Assembly: GCF_017052595.1 (NCBI RefSeq)
Contig: NZ_JAFIDB010000001.1
Span: 62,001-126,000 of the forward strand
Source of the DNA: Mycoplasma procyoni
GTDB taxonomy: Bacteria; Bacillota_I; Bacilli_A; Mycoplasmatales; Metamycoplasmataceae
DNA length: 64,000 nucleotides
Direction: 5' to 3'
The notes below the pieces were generated by a model that saw only the letters and a list, made by a program, of their open reading frames with translations, was not told the DNA's origin and did not search any database. Shown one piece after another: positions 21,967-33,077 of the stretch (position 1 is its first letter; the number at the start of each line of letters is the position of its first letter). The position numbers and the translations under genes are program-made.

Positions 21967-22816
21967 TTTTCTCTCCTAATTTTTCTTTTAAAATCGATAT
22001 GTAATTTTCATATCTCACTATTGAAATTATATTCCTTTTTACCATTTCTTTTATATTACAATCTTCATTTTTTTCTTGGTAGTGAAAACAACTTCTAAAT
22101 TTACATCCTGAAGCATATTTATCAAAGATATTAAAAGCTCTGGATAAATCATATTTATCGATTTCAATTTCCAGCGAGCTAAAACCTGGAGTATCAATTA
22201 ATTGTCCCCCATTTCATTCAACAATTTGAGTTACTCTTGTTGTGTGTTTTCCTCTGTTGAGTGATTTTGAAATCTCTTGTGTTTCAAAATCACTGTTTGA
22301 TAGTTTATTGATTGTTGTTGTTTTTCCAACTCCGCTTTGACCTAAAAAAACACTTAATTTATTTTTGAAAACTTCTTTGAGTTTTTCAAGATCATCGCTT
22401 GTGTGATCTTTGTGATTTAAAAAGAAAATTTCATAGCCCATTTTGACATAATCTGCCACAATATCCCTGTAATTTGGTTCTAAATCAACTTTTGTAATAC
22501 AGATAATTGGCTTGATTCTTTTGGACTCAATAATCATTAAATACTTATCCAAAAGAAGTGGTGAGAAGTTAGGTTCTTTGATTGACATCACAACCAAAAC
22601 CTGATCAACATTAGCTATTTTAGGTCTTACAAAAGAATTTTTTCTTTCTAAAACTTCAAGCACGAGTCCTTGTTGATCAAAAAGAACTCAATCACCAACT
22701 ACAGGACTTTGATTAGCGTTTCTAAGTTTTCCACTACCTCTAAGTCTGTGTTCTTTGTTGTCTTGGTCTAAAACATCATAAAAACCTGAAATTACCCTTA
22801 AAACTTGTCCTTTCAC
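21953..22816 (-). CDS. rsgA: Ribosome small-subunit GTPase RsgA
   Basis: Circularly permuted GTPase that checks and releases assembly of the 30S subunit. 287 residues: an OB-fold N-terminus, a G domain with P-loop GQSGVGKTT and DTPGF after it, and a C-terminal zinc finger (C-x4-C-x-H-x6-C). The start is GTG at 22816, preceded by AAAGGGG and overlapping the kinase stop. Confidence 0.95.
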
Positions 22817-23847
22817 TAAAACACCCCTTTAAAAGCTAAAATTGCTAAAACTAAAACAAGTGCTACAACTAAAAAAGCACAAACAACAATTATAGTCCCT
22901 GTTTTTCCTGAAATAACATCAACAAAGCTTTTTTTCTTTTTCTTTGAAAAATCAACTTCAGGTTCATTGAGTCTTTTCGGTGAGTTTGCTGTAGTTAAAT
23001 CTTTATAAAAGTCTTCTAAAGTTTTATATCTGTTTCTTGGATCTTTTGCAACAGCTTTTTTAATAACATTTATTAGTCCCTGAGGAACATTTTCTCTTAA
23101 TGATCTGATGTTTGGAATTTCGGAGGATTGCTGCATTTCTTTGATTCTAACCATTCCACTCATTGAGTTTTTGTCATTAAAAGGAACTGAACCAATTACC
23201 ATTTGATAAAGCAGAATTCCAATAGCATAAATATCAGCTCTTTGGTTTTTGTGTAATTCTTCTTCTGCATCTAAAGAAGATTTTGAAAAGAGTTCTGGAG
23301 CCATGTATTGCACACTTCCAATTACGCTAGTTTCTTTTGTTAAATCTGGAGTTTCTAAATCTTTAGCAATCCCTAAATCGATTATTTTAATCTCTTTTAG
23401 GCTGTTGATCATAATGTTTGTGTCTTTAAGATCTCTGTGTGCTGTTTTTTGTGTATGAATCGCTTTAACTCCTGCAATTATTTGACAACCTAAAGAAATA
23501 ACTTCGCTAATGGTAAAAGAACCAACACTTTCTAGTGCTGATTTTAAGACTGTACCATCAATAAATTCAAGAGCAATTCAGTATTCTTCTTCTTGTGTAT
23601 CCAAACAGTAATCAAAGACTTTCATAACATTTCTTGAGTTAATTTTTTTTGTTAATCTTATTTCATTTTCAAGTCTTTTAAGTGCTTTTTCATCTTTTGA
23701 TAATTTAGAATTCATCACCTTTATAGCAACTTTTTGTCCATTTTCTTTGTTTTTAGCTAAATAGATTGCTGACATTCCACCGGCACCTATTTGACTTAAA
23801 ATTTCATATTTTTGCGCTAAGTTTTTATAATTTTCTATGATTTTCAT
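22816..23847 (-). CDS. prkC: PrkC-like serine/threonine kinase without PASTA domains
   Basis: Hanks-type kinase of 343 residues. Visible: glycine loop GAGGMS, lysine in VAIK, catalytic HRDLKDTN, DLG in place of DFG, and MAPE. A single membrane helix (about 316-340) ends the protein with almost nothing outside, so the external PASTA ligand-binding repeats of PrkC are absent. It is paired with the phosphatase prpC 1 bp upstream. Substrates are unknown; adhesins and cell-division proteins are typical in mycoplasmas. Confidence 0.93.
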
Positions 23848-23848
23848 T

Positions 23849-24589
23849 TTATTCAACTTCCAAAATTGCAATTGTCATGTTGTCTGATGAATTGTTGTTG
23901 TAAGCAGTTTGAATTAGTTGCTGTGCTTTTTGTACTAAATTAGAATCTTTTTGAAAAAGAATATTTTCCATTATTGGCTTTTGAACATAATCATGAATTC
24001 CATCAGAACTTAAAAATATGTATTTAATATTATTAACATTTTCGTATTTACTAAAAACAGGTTCATATGTTTTTTTAGGTCCTAAAGAAGAAGTTAAATA
24101 GTGTGCGCTCGGCATTCCGCTCGCTTCATCATAAGTCATATTTTGTTTGTTTATAAAGAAATTAAGCATGTTTTGGTCTTCTGTAATTTGATAGAAATAA
24201 TCACTGTATAAATAAGCTCTAGAATCGCCAACATTACAGAAAAATAGGCTATTTTCGTCTTTTATAAATAAAGCACTCACAAAGGTTGTTCCCATATCAA
24301 AAAGGGCATAATCCTTAAGAGCAAACTCCTTCATTCTGCCGTTTGCTTCAGAAAGTCCATCCATAAATCATCTTCTCAAATCAGCATCATCTTCAGGAAT
24401 TTGGTCATCTTCAAATTTTTCTTTAAAGGTTTCTACAGTTATTTTAGAAGCGTACTCGCCACCTTCATGTCCACCCATTCCGTCGCAAAGAATTAATAAA
24501 ATTGCCCGTTCATTTTCTAGAACGATCGCATTATCTTCATTATTTTTTCTTCTTCCTTTTTCAGAAATAACTAAAGTACTAATTTTCAC
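23849..24589 (-). CDS. prpC: PP2C-family protein phosphatase
   Basis: Metal-dependent Ser/Thr phosphatase of 246 residues that opposes PrkC. Motifs: NEDNA, LCDGMGGHEGGEYAS, GDSRAYL and, near the C-terminus, SSDGIHDYV with SSDNMT. It overlaps gmk by 11 bp and abuts the kinase gene, so the pair is co-translated. Confidence 0.95.
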
Positions 24590-25163
24590 CTAAAGCTCCC
24601 AAAATAATCTCTTTAATTTCTTTTGCAGCTTGCTCAGGAGTTTCATTAATAACTACATATTTGAATTTTTCTATTTCCATCATTTCTTGTTCCGCTTTTG
24701 CAATCCGGATGTAAATTTCTTCAATGTCTTCAGTTCCTCTGTTTAAAATTCTTCTTTTTAATTCTTCCATTGAAGGAGGTGCTAAAAAGATTGAAATTAC
24801 AGAATCTTCCATATTTCTGTCTTTGTAGTATTGCATAACGTTTAGAGCACCAATTGTTTCAACTTCTAAAAAAGGTAAAAAACCTGCATTGTGAATGTTT
24901 ACAATTTCAGACTGCAATGTTCCATAACGATTGTTAAAGTGTTCGTTTCATTCAATAAACTCTTGGTTGTCAATTCTTTTTTGGAAGTCTTCTTTAGTAA
25001 TAAAATAGTAGTGAATTCCGTCTTTTTCACCTTCGCGAATCTTTCTTGTAGTTGCAGAAACAGAAAACTTAAGGTTAAGTTGTTTATCATCAAAAAGAAT
25101 TTTTTCAATTGTTCCCTTTCCAACTCCTGAAGGGCCAGCTAAAATAACTAATTTGTTTGCCAT
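24579..25163 (-). CDS. gmk: Guanylate kinase
   Basis: Phosphorylates GMP to GDP. 194 residues. P-loop GPSGVGKGT, the 'SATTRKIREGEKDGIHYYF' GMP-binding block, and 'NRGTEDIEEIYIR' in the lid. An AAAGG site precedes ATG 25163. It lies 4 bp after rsmD. Confidence 0.96.
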
Positions 25164-25167
25164 AGTT

Positions 25168-25707
25168 TTACCTTTCTAAAAAATAAATAATTGTTTTTCC
25201 GTACTTTTTAATTTTTGTAACATTAAAGAAATTACTGAAATCTAGTTTTTGATCGTTTGTTTCAATAATTATTTTTCCAGTTTGTTGAAGAATATCATGA
25301 GCCTTAATTAATTCAAGAGCTTCAAAAATCAATTCCTTATTTTCATAAGGTGGATCGATAAATACAAAATCAAATTTTTTGTTTGTATTCATTCTAATTA
25401 AATCTACAGCAGCAACATTAAAGAGTTTTAAATTATCAACCTTGATTTTTTCTATTTCTTGTTTAATAAAAGAATAGATTTTTCTGTTTTTTTCAGAGGC
25501 ATAAACTTCTTTAGCTCCGCGAGAAATAAATTCAAGAGAAATTGCTCCTGAACCAGCAAATAAATCAAGCACACTTGAGCCTTCGATTTCAAATTGGATT
25601 GACGAAAAAACAGCTTCTCTTGTTTTATCTGTTGTTGGGCGAACTATTTTTAAATCGGGTTGTTCGATTCTTCTTCCTCTTAATGATCCTGCAATTATTC
25701 TTAACAT
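25168..25707 (-). CDS. rsmD: 16S rRNA (guanine966-N2)-methyltransferase RsmD
   Basis: SAM-dependent enzyme of 179 residues. DLFAGSGA is the SAM loop, and DPPY is the catalytic motif. I take ATG 25707 (MLRIIAGSLRG) because it matches the family start; a GTG 18 bp upstream is less likely. No SD is visible, and a TGGTATTAT box ends 8 nt before the ATG. Confidence 0.93.
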   Translation of the reverse strand: MLRIIAGSLRGRRIEQPDLKIVRPTTDKTREAVFSSIQFEIEGSSVLDLFAGSGAISLEFISRGAKEVYASEKNRKIYSFIKQEIEKIKVDNLKLFNVAAVDLIRMNTNKKFDFVFIDPPYENKELIFEALELIKAHDILQQTGKIIIETNDQKLDFSNFFNVTKIKKYGKTIIYFLER

Positions 25708-25727
25708 ATTAAAAAATAATACCACAA

Positions 25728-26408
25728 CTATGCAACATTTTCTTTAAGAAAATGCTTAATTTCTTCAAAAAGTGTATAATTTGCGTCATCTGTAGCAAAA
25801 GTTATGTAATTTTCGACATCAAAACCCAAATAAAAGAACCCTTTTAGCTCATTGATGTTTCTGCCTGGAAAATTTTGAGTATGCAACTTACAGGTGAAAC
25901 CTCCGTTGAAAATTTGAAAATCACGCAGATCTTTTGTTGTTCCACAGACTACACAATTTTTAAAGTTTTGTTTATATCCAAGACTTTCAAGCAGCTGATA
26001 TAAAACAAAAGTTTTTGCTTTTCTGATGTTTTCAAAAGTCGCTTTTTCAATCATATATTTAAAACTTTCAAAGGTTTTTTGAGTGATTTTTTCAGCTTTT
26101 GAAATTCAAAAAGAAACTTCAGAAACTTGATTTATCATCTGCATTGTTTTTGTGTAATCAACTTGTGAAATAATGTGTCCCTTTTTTAGTTTTGAGACTT
26201 TATCAGAATATCTGGAAACAAAAATCTCGTATTCTCCATAAGTAAAAGGGAGAATTGCGGCTCGATTTTTGCTAATCGGTTTTCTCACACCTTGAGCTAA
26301 AAAAGTAATAAAATGACGTTTAAAATTTTCTGTAACTATTGTAACAATTTGATCAAATTCACCATAGTCGTAAGCTTTAATAACTATTCCTCTAATTATT
26401 GTTTCCAT
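25728..26408 (-). CDS. recO: DNA repair protein RecO
   Basis: Annealing and RecA-loading factor of the RecFOR pathway. 226 residues: an N-terminal OB fold starting METIIRGIVIKAYDYGEFDQI, a helical middle, and a zinc finger with CVVC and 'GGFTCKLH'. Its start lies 17 bp inside the MATE gene. The SD is weak, which fits translational coupling. Confidence 0.92.
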
Positions 26409-27897
26409 TTTTAGACTCGAATCATCTTTTTGTATAAGCTGGATCATCAATGTGTTTTGCCCAGTCAACTTTTAGATACACAAACTCAAAAACAAAGAAT
26501 TTAACAATGTCTGCAATAAAGAAAATTCAGTATGTTTGGTAAAGTTGAATTCCTTTAGGTTGAGGAACAATTACAAAGGTAATAAAGACTAATCATAGAA
26601 GAGCAAATAGTTCCATAGAGAACTCTAAAAAGGCTGTTAAATTAGTTTTTCCACCTGAAGCAATTAATCTACTTGAAGTTGCAAATCACACTCAAATAGG
26701 GTTAAATACAGCAATAACAATTAAAGTTTGTTGTAGTTGTTTTAAATAGAAGATTTGAGCTGCTTTATCACCGTTTCCAACCTCTGTAGCAAAGAATGAC
26801 ATTTGAGGCACAAAAATGATGATTATTGCAAGTATAGAAGATAAACTTAGTGCAACTACTGTGTGGAAACCTTTTAGCTCATTAGCATTCTTTTTAGCTG
26901 TTTCGTATTCTTTTTGTCCTAAATATTTTCCAACAAACACAGAAACATTAGAACTTAAGGCGCTGAATACAGCTAAAAAGGTTTCTCCAATTGCCCCTGC
27001 AAGTCCTAAAACAGCTGCAGCACCTATTGCTCAATCTATATTCCCCATTGTACCTTGTGGGTAGTTTTTGTTAAATAAAATATTTCTTAAAACAATTAAA
27101 ATAACATTAGCAGAAAGCATTGCTGCACTGTGTAATCTTGTTAAAATCTTAATTCAAGTATCTTTTGAAATTTTAAACAAACTAAAAGGATTAATCAGTG
27201 TTTTTCTAACTTTTAGTCAAACAAAGAAAGTATCTCCAAAAATACCAAAAATCCTTGCAGCTATTGAAGCATACGCCGCTCCTTTAACTCCTAATTTAAA
27301 CACATAAATTAAAAGGATGTTTAATAAAATATTAATTAATAAAGAACCTACAGAAGAAATTAATGCTTGTCTTCCATAACCGGTTTCTCCTAATAAAGAA
27401 CTCATTGGTGAAGTTCATGAAAAAATAATTCAAGTAATTACAATTAATCTTAAATAATCAACAGCTTGTTGTAGTGTCTGTGGATCTTGAGTGTTTTGAT
27501 AAAAAACAGAGATCATTTTTTCTGTAAAAATAAGCGAAAATACAGAAAAAATAGTGGTTACAACTAAAGTTAGCAATACACGAGCACGCATTACTTCTTT
27601 GACTTTTTCATAGTTTTTAGTTCCGTAATACTGGCCAACTAAAACAGAACAAATAATAGAAATTCCACCCATAACACCTGAAACAATTCCTGTTCATGAG
27701 TTAGCATAAGATAAAGAATCAACACCATGTTTGACTGTTGCGACCATGAAATTATCAATAAATCCGTTTAGAGAAAACAAAATACCACTCAGAATAATCG
27801 GAATGGAGAATTTTAGGTATAGTTTTCATCTTTGTTTGTTTTGAGGAAAATGCTCTTTTAAAAAAACAAAGAAATTCTTCTTTTCTTTTGTTTTCAT
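26392..27897 (-). CDS. MATE-family efflux transporter
   Basis: 501-residue polytopic membrane protein with about 12 hydrophobic segments. The two-fold repeat is recognisable from 'FSIPIILSGILFSLNGFID' near the N-terminus and 'SANVILIVLRNILF' in the second half. Members export drugs or metabolites using Na+ or H+ gradients; the substrate here is unknown. First gene of a run leading to recO, and divergent from def. Confidence 0.9.
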
Positions 27898-27966
27898 TGC
27901 TTAATATTTTAACACAATAAACGTTTTTTAGTGTCTATAAACTCAAACATCTGCAATAAAAATTCT

Positions 27967-27995
27967 TTGTTAAATTTTCTTTTTGATTGTATAAT
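27967..27995 (+). promoter_or_regulatory. Promoter of def, leaderless geometry
   Basis: TTGTTA, 17 bp, TATAAT, then seven bases and the def ATG at 28003. This is the best sigma-70-type match in the window. The expected start site falls on or next to the first codon, and no SD is present. Confidence 0.75.
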
Positions 27996-28002
27996 TAAAA
28001 AT

Positions 28003-28560
28003 ATGAAAAGAAAAAAAGTAAAAATAGTTAAACTTCCAGATACAGTTTTAAGAGAAAAATCACAAGATGTTCCTTGACCTTTAAGTGAAGAAGATATTAA
28101 ATTAGCAGAACAAATGATCGATCACATTGATTATTCTCAAGAAGAAGGACAAACAATGTACAGACCCGGAGTTGGTGTTGCAGCTGTTCAATATGGAATT
28201 CTAAAAAATATGTTTTATGTTAATGTAAACAACGGAAAAGATGACATTATTTTTAGAGATGTAATTATCAATCCTAAAGTTCTAGCAATGTCTGAAGCAG
28301 AAGTTGCTCTTCATCATGGAGAAGGTTGTTTAAGTGTCTCTGAAAAATGACCAAATCAAGAAGGTTTTGTAAAAAGAAAAAAAACAATCAAAGTGCAAGG
28401 TTATTCTTATTTTGATAAAAAAGAAAAAACTTGAACAGTTGGTGGATATGTGGCAATTGTATTCCAACACGAATTAGATCACTTGCAAGGGAAGTTATTT
28501 ATTGACAGAATCGACCAAAAAAACCCTTGAAAAAAAGATCCAAAACTTGAGACATATTAA
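28003..28560 (+). CDS. def: Peptide deformylase
   Basis: Removes the formyl group from nascent N-terminal Met. 185 residues. The three catalytic motifs are [13 protein letters not shown] (metal-binding Cys) and QHELDH (HExxH). Single-gene unit with its own promoter and terminator, lying between the divergent MATE gene and the convergent dnaJ. Confidence 0.97.
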
Positions 28561-28582
28561 AAATGGCTTGCGCCATTTTTTT
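28559..28582. terminator. Shared terminator between def and dnaJ
   Basis: AAAAATGGC/GCCATTTTT with a 4-nt loop, flanked by A and T runs on both sides, so it can act on def (plus) and dnaJ (minus; stop at 28581). Confidence 0.9.
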
Positions 28583-29696
28583 ATTCAAATTCTTTAAGTC
28601 ATTTATCTTTTGATTTGTCGTTGATGTTTTGGAATATTTCTGAAAAGGCTTTTCTTTCGTCTTTAGACATTTCTGGGATGTAAAGATTAATTCTAATCTT
28701 GAAGTCTCCTTTGTGTTTAGATTTGAAAGAAGGGTTTGAAGTTCCTTTACCTTTAAGAGTAATAATGTCTCCTGTTTTGTATGTTTTTAGTAACTTAATT
28801 GTTTCTAGACCATAAGGAGTTGGTACTTTGATTTCGTTTTCTAAAATAACATCAACAATTGAAACAGGAACTACAAGGTTAATATCATTTCCTGTTCTGA
28901 TGTAATGTTTGTGTTCTTTGACATGGATTTCAATGTAGAGATCTCCACTTGGACCTCCATTTTTACCCATTGCTCCATAACCTGGAAGAGTAATTCTTTG
29001 CCCTGTTGCAATTCCTTCTGGAATTGTAATAGTAACTGTTTTTTCTTCTTTTGTAGCACCATTTCCACTACATTTATGACATTTTTTCTTAATTTGTTTT
29101 CCAGTTCCTTGACATCTTGAACACTCCACAGTTTGATTTATTGAACCAAAAAATGATTTAACAGTTTGATTTACATAACCAGAACCATGACAATCAACAC
29201 ACTCAATGATATCTTGTGGAGTTTCCGCTCCTGAACCTTTACAGTGATCACAAGTTACAAATTTATCAATTTTTCTTTTTAGTTCTGTTCCTAAAATAGA
29301 ATCAATGAAAGAAATTTGGAATGTAGTAACATAATCAGCACCTCTCATTGGTCCTGTATTTCTTTTCTTTCTTCTACCTCCTGAAGAAAAGAAGTTTTCA
29401 AAAATATCGCTAAATCCAAAATCTCCAAATCCTCCAAAGCCACCAAAACCACCTTGATTCATCCCTTGATTTGGATCAAAAGCAGCATGACCAAATTGAT
29501 CATATTGTTGTCTTTTTTGTGCATCAGATAAGATTTCGTAAGCTTCTTGAACTTCTTTAAATTTTTCTTCTGCTCCCGCTTCTTTGTTTCTGTCTGGGTG
29601 GTATTGACGAGCTAATTTTCTATATGCATCCTTTATCTCTTTTTCAGTTGCATTTTTTGAAATTCCTAGTACTTCATAATAATCTCTTTTATTCAT
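28581..29696 (-). CDS. dnaJ: Chaperone DnaJ
   Basis: Hsp40 co-chaperone that delivers clients to DnaK and stimulates its ATPase. 371 residues: J domain with HPD, a Gly/Phe-rich region (about 75-110), four CxxCxGxG zinc repeats ([32 protein letters not shown]) and the C-terminal client domains. No SD precedes the ATG; a TGCTAAAAT box ends exactly 7 nt upstream and lies partly inside a CIRCE element, so heat-shock control by HrcA is expected. dnaK is not in this window. Confidence 0.97.
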
Positions 29697-29697
29697 A

Positions 29698-29742
29698 AAA
29701 AAAATTTTAGCACAAAAAGGTCTAGAGTGCTAAAATTTTTTT
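29698..29742 (-). promoter_or_regulatory. Composite element: mnuA terminator, CIRCE operator and dnaJ -10 box
   Basis: A 16-bp perfect inverted repeat (29698-29713 with 29727-29742) forms a terminator hairpin followed by T7 on the minus strand. Inside it, 29707-29733 read as CIRCE on the minus strand: TTAGCACTC-N9-TTGTGCTAA (two mismatches in one arm). The extended -10 TGCTAAAAT of dnaJ overlaps the last CIRCE arm, and ATG follows after 7 nt. Confidence 0.75.
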
Positions 29743-29744
29743 AA

Positions 29745-31136
29745 TTAATTATCTACATCTGGTTTGTCAACATCTAAATCAACAAAAACAAGAGTATGAT
29801 CACTGATTTTACGAACTCACTTAATTAAAGGAGAACTTTCAGATAGTTTTGTTTTGGTTTCTTGATTGATTTTATTTTTTCATTCTTGCTCGTTTAAAAC
29901 GCCTTGCTCAAATACTTTAAAAATATCGTATTTTTGAGCATTTGAAGTTTTTAAGTCGCCTTTATAAAAAATCTTGTCATAAGGTTGGGATCAAGGATTA
30001 TTTTCATTTGTTCCTAAACTTGTTTTGTCTTCTTGATCTAAAAGACTTGAATAGCCGCTTTTTATTAAAGGATCAAATGCTTTAGGTCCGTTTGGAGATT
30101 TAATATTAGTATCACCCATAAAGAATAAATCATTGTTATTTCCGTCTTTTTGATCAAATCAATCCATAACAGCTTTTGTTTCTAAAGCATCATTAATCTC
30201 AAACTCGCCTTGAGCTTTAAAACCGTTTCTTGCACTTTCCTCTCCTGCCTTCTTTTTAGCTCCAGGAGAATCAAAGTGTGCAAAAACTACACTAAAATCG
30301 TTTTTATAAGAATTTTTTACTCTAAATTTTGCACCATAAGGAGGTCTTGAGTAAACGTGCTTTTTAGCTTTGTTTGTGTGTGAAACTACTTCTGGGTTTG
30401 GATAAGCCATTCCTAAATCATAAGGATTTTGTGTAGCAGTATAACCAGCTAAAGGGACTTGCTCAAGAAGTTTACTTTTATAAATAATTCCTATTCTTTC
30501 TTTTTGAGACTCTCTTCCTTTTCCAAAGTTATTTTCACTTAAAATAAATCTTCATAATCCATTTGGATCATATTCTTGAAGTTTTTTAATTATATTTTCA
30601 ACACCAGCATAAGAATTTTCACCTTGAATCTCTGTTAGACCAACTAAAGAAAGTTTATTATAGTGAATTATTTTTGCAAGTGCTTCTGTTTTTGCATCAA
30701 TATTTCCAGCTTGATTTAAAACATTTCAGTGTCCGATTCTAATCTTCGAAAATTCTTCAGTTTTTTGGTCTTGCCCCTGTGCTGGATTGTCTTTTGAGTC
30801 ATCTATTTTGGATGAATCGTCTTTTGGTGGTTCTGTAATTTCTTTGTTGTCTTTGATTTCCGAATTCCCCGAATCCTTTGGAGGTTGTGATGGTTGTTTA
30901 TTGTCTCCTTTTTCAGGATCATTTGGTTTTTGAGGAATTGGTTGATTTATAGGATCTTGTGTTCTTGGTTGATTTGGTTGTTTATTTCCTTTATCATCTA
31001 TGTTATTAGAGGGTGGTGGTGTCTGTTCAGGATTGTCATTTTGAGCTGATTTTTGTGTCTGGCAAGACATAAAAATAGTTGGCAAAATAGGAGCAATTGC
31101 TAAGACTTTTAGTAACTTTTTGATGATAGCCTCCAC
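29745..31136 (-). CDS. mnuA: Membrane nuclease MnuA-like lipoprotein
   Basis: DNase I/endonuclease-exonuclease-phosphatase fold lipoprotein of 463 residues, thought to digest host DNA (including neutrophil traps) for nucleotide supply. Signal peptide with lipobox FMSC, a long Pro/Asn/Gln/Asp linker (about 28-130), then the catalytic domain: HWNVLNQ, LTEIQG with the metal Glu, 'AHFDSPGAK' with a catalytic His, GDTNIK and a final SDHTLVFV. The GTG at 31136 is the only standard start before the lipobox, but its own bases form a GGAGG site; see findings. It ends in the terminator shared with the dnaJ control region. Confidence 0.88.
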
Positions 31137-31138
31137 GA

Positions 31139-31506
31139 CTAAAGGATGCTTAAGTCAATTTTAAAACTTGCTATAAATTCCTTTTTTTCTGTAAATAAAT
31201 CATATTCAAATGATTTGTAATTTTCATCCTTTGTGTCGATTTTTTTTAGTAAATAAATGAAATTGATTCAGTTTTGCCCAACATTAAAAGGACAAATATT
31301 TTCTTTATTTAGTTCCAAATTAATGCTTGCATGACTTTGAAAAATATTAACTTTATTTTCAGAAAACTCAATTCTGATTTGAATTTTGTTATTTGGATCT
31401 TGAAAAATAAAAGCATCAAATTCTTCTCATTTGTCTTTTTCAAAAGCTGAATTAAAGTTAATTATTACAGGTTCTTCACCTGCTTTAGTCATAGTTGACT
31501 TAAAAT

Positions 31507-31516
<10 letters not shown>
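31139..31516 (-). CDS. Small beta-rich protein, possibly YwiB/DUF1934-like
   Basis: 125 residues from ATG 31516, or 124 from the adjacent ATG 31513. Alternating hydrophobic strands ('KIQIRIEFSENKVNIF', 'SINLELNKENICPF') suggest a beta barrel; there is no signal peptide or membrane segment. A resemblance to the calycin-like YwiB family is an impression from strand pattern only. It overlaps gltX by 10 bp and ends 3 bp before mnuA. Confidence 0.6.
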
Positions 31517-32913
<1,397 letters not shown>

Positions 32914-32949
32914 TTTACTCCTTCATTATCGCTATATAATTATATATGA

Positions 32950-33007
32950 TTTAGTTCGTTTTCAGTGCGTATAGAACTAAAAAAGCTATTTTTCAATTTA
33001 AAATAGC
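32950..33007. other. Two adjacent hairpins in the gltX / GIY-YIG divergent region
   Basis: Arms TTTAGTTC/GAACTAAA (32950-32957, 32974-32981) and GCTATTTT/AAAATAGC (32985-32992, 33000-33007). On the minus strand the second hairpin is followed by T6, as in a terminator, although no minus-strand gene lies upstream. It may insulate gltX or belong to a longer leader starting near 33048. Confidence 0.5.
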
Positions 33008-33077
33008 ACTTTTAATTAATTTTGATTTTATAATTTTATTAAATTATAAACACATAGCAACAAATTCAGGTGAGAAA

